Origin: Novosphingobium sp. CF614
GTDB lineage: Bacteria; Pseudomonadota; Alphaproteobacteria; Sphingomonadales; Sphingomonadaceae
Direction of reading: 5' to 3'
NCBI RefSeq assembly: GCF_900113255.1
Contig: NZ_FOOR01000001.1
Coordinates: forward strand, 62,001-126,000
DNA length: 64,000 bases
The position numbers and the translations under genes are program-made. Below are positions 63,184 through 64,000 of the stretch, piece after piece (positions within the stretch are counted from its first letter, which is position 1; every line of letters starts with the position of its first letter). Below the pieces are notes generated by a model. It had not been told where the DNA came from. It saw only the letters and a program-made list of their open reading frames with translations, and ran no database searches.

Positions 63184-64000
63184 ATGTCCTTCATCCAAGC
63201 ACTCGTCGCCGCCTTCAAGGGCGGGAGTGCCCGCGTGCCGCTGGCGCGGGGGGCAGCTTCCCCGTGGTTCTTCGCCGACGGCGGCGGCGGGCGCGCTCCG
63301 TTCGAGTACAATTCGGCGGTGCGCCGCGCCTACCTGGAGAACCCGGTGGCCCAGCGCGCGGTGCGCCTGGTGGCCGAAGGGATCGCCGGCGCGCCGCTGC
63401 GGCCGGCGGACGAAGCGCTGCGCGCGCTCGTGGCCGAGACCAGCGCCGGACAGTCGCTGCCGGAAACGCTGACCGCGCACTTGCTGCTGCACGGCAATGC
63501 CTATGTCCAGGTGCTCAAGGACGCGCGCGGCCGCCCGGCCGAGCTGTTCGCGCTGCGCCCCGAACGCGTTGGCGTGATCGCCGGGGAGGACGGCTGGCCT
63601 TGCGCCTATTCCTATGAAGTGGCCGGCCGCCGCCTGTCGATCCCGCTGCTGGACGAGGACGCCTTTCCCAACCTGATCCACATCCGCCACTTCCACCCGG
63701 CCGACGACCACTACGGCGCCGGCTGCCTGGCCGCCGCCGACGAGGCGATCGCCACCCACAACGCCGCCTCGCGCTGGAACCGCCAGCTGCTGGAGAACGC
63801 GGCGCGGCCCAGCGGCGCGCTGGTCTACGAGACGGGCGACGGCAATGGGCTGACCGGCGACCAGTTCGACCGGCTGAAGGCCGAACTCGCCAGCGCCTAT
63901 GCCGGATCGAACAACGCCGGGCGGCCGATGCTGCTGGAAGGCGGGCTCAAGTGGCAGGCCATGGCGATGACCCCGGCGGACATGGACTTCGCCACGCTCA
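63184..64000 (+). CDS. HK97-type phage/GTA portal protein (N-terminal part)
   Basis: Open from ATG 63184 to the window end (272 codons). The product starts MSFIQALVAAFKGGSARV and has portal-family segments: YLENPVAQRAVRLVAEGIAGAPL, LLLHGNAYVQVLKD, ELFALRPERVGVI, LIHIRHFHPADDHYGAG, NRQLLENAARPSGALV and RPMLLEGGLKWQAMAMTPADMDF. Twelve copies form the ring through which DNA enters the head. It corresponds to RcGTA gene 3; AAAGGA lies upstream of the start (63173-63178). The remainder and the protease and capsid genes should follow outside the window. Confidence 0.9.
   Translation, partial: MSFIQALVAAFKGGSARVPLARGAASPWFFADGGGGRAPFEYNSAVRRAYLENPVAQRAVRLVAEGIAGAPLRPADEALRALVAETSAGQSLPETLTAHLLLHGNAYVQVLKDARGRPAELFALRPERVGVIAGEDGWPCAYSYEVAGRRLSIPLLDEDAFPNLIHIRHFHPADDHYGAGCLAAADEAIATHNAASRWNRQLLENAARPSGALVYETGDGNGLTGDQFDRLKAELASAYAGSNNAGRPMLLEGGLKWQAMAMTPADMDFATL

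Noticed and set aside
61258..64000. Active prophage
   Set aside because: No integrase, repressor, att repeat or tRNA edge is visible on the left; order and context fit a GTA better, though the right side is unseen.

Overview
GC-rich, densely coded chromosomal DNA that reads as an alphaproteobacterium of the order Sphingomonadales (Novosphingobium/Sphingomonas type). The strongest indicators are a serine palmitoyltransferase preceded by its own acyl carrier protein (sphingolipids in place of LPS), a split two-gene MetH, DivK beside a DUF3572 protein, a one-cysteine DksA, a Usg-family protein, and at the right edge the first genes of a gene-transfer-agent-like (GTA) head cluster. The assignment is inferred from protein families and gene order; no rRNA or tRNA lies in the window.

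Layout. 1-3.8 kb: fatty-acid uptake and activation operon (FadL end, acyl-CoA ligase, MerR regulator, TesB thioesterase). 3.8-5.9 kb: 4-hydroxybenzoate hydroxylase PobA with a divergent AraC-type regulator. 6-10 kb: gamma-glutamyltransferase, then a convergent TonB-dependent siderophore receptor behind a Fur-like box. 10.3-14.5 kb, minus strand: PabB-PabC fusion, aminotransferase, RluA-type pseudouridine synthase, ArfB. 14.7-19 kb: HerA/YjgR-like ATPase and an M1 aminopeptidase. 19.1-25 kb, minus strand: two-component system, EF-hand protein, an amber-interrupted cupin gene, a VOC protein, Xaa-Pro aminopeptidase. 25-30.8 kb: prolyl-oligopeptidase-family peptidase, CPA2 antiporter, Lrp regulator divergent from alanine dehydrogenase. 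30.8-43.5 kb: aconitase, EamA transporter, L,D-transpeptidase, RecQ, NadB, a 53-residue Cys-rich protein, an ABC ATPase, NadE, a small lipoprotein. 43.7-49.5 kb: methionine operon (SahR-like regulator, metF, split metH). 49.5-53.7 kb: Nudix, PilZ, DksA, Sel1-like protein and an unrecognised lipoprotein. 53.7-57 kb, minus strand: FemAB-like, GDPD, RidA, HAD and DUF3572 proteins. 57.1-59.9 kb: divK, acp, spt, SGNH hydrolase. 59.9-61 kb: Usg and a YqaA-type membrane protein. 61.2-64 kb: GTA-like small terminase, large terminase and portal (cut by the window end).

How it fits together. Most of the window is core metabolism arranged in short, translationally coupled operons (many ATGA, GTGA or TGATG overlaps). 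The best-resolved regulatory point is the methionine operon, where a perfect 22-bp palindrome fills the promoter of an ArsR-methyltransferase regulator and the predicted transcript begins at or next to its start codon. The other main structure outside the genes is a set of intergenic palindromes of at least three sequence families, several spanning 60-125 bp. No CRISPR array, insertion sequence or integrase was found.
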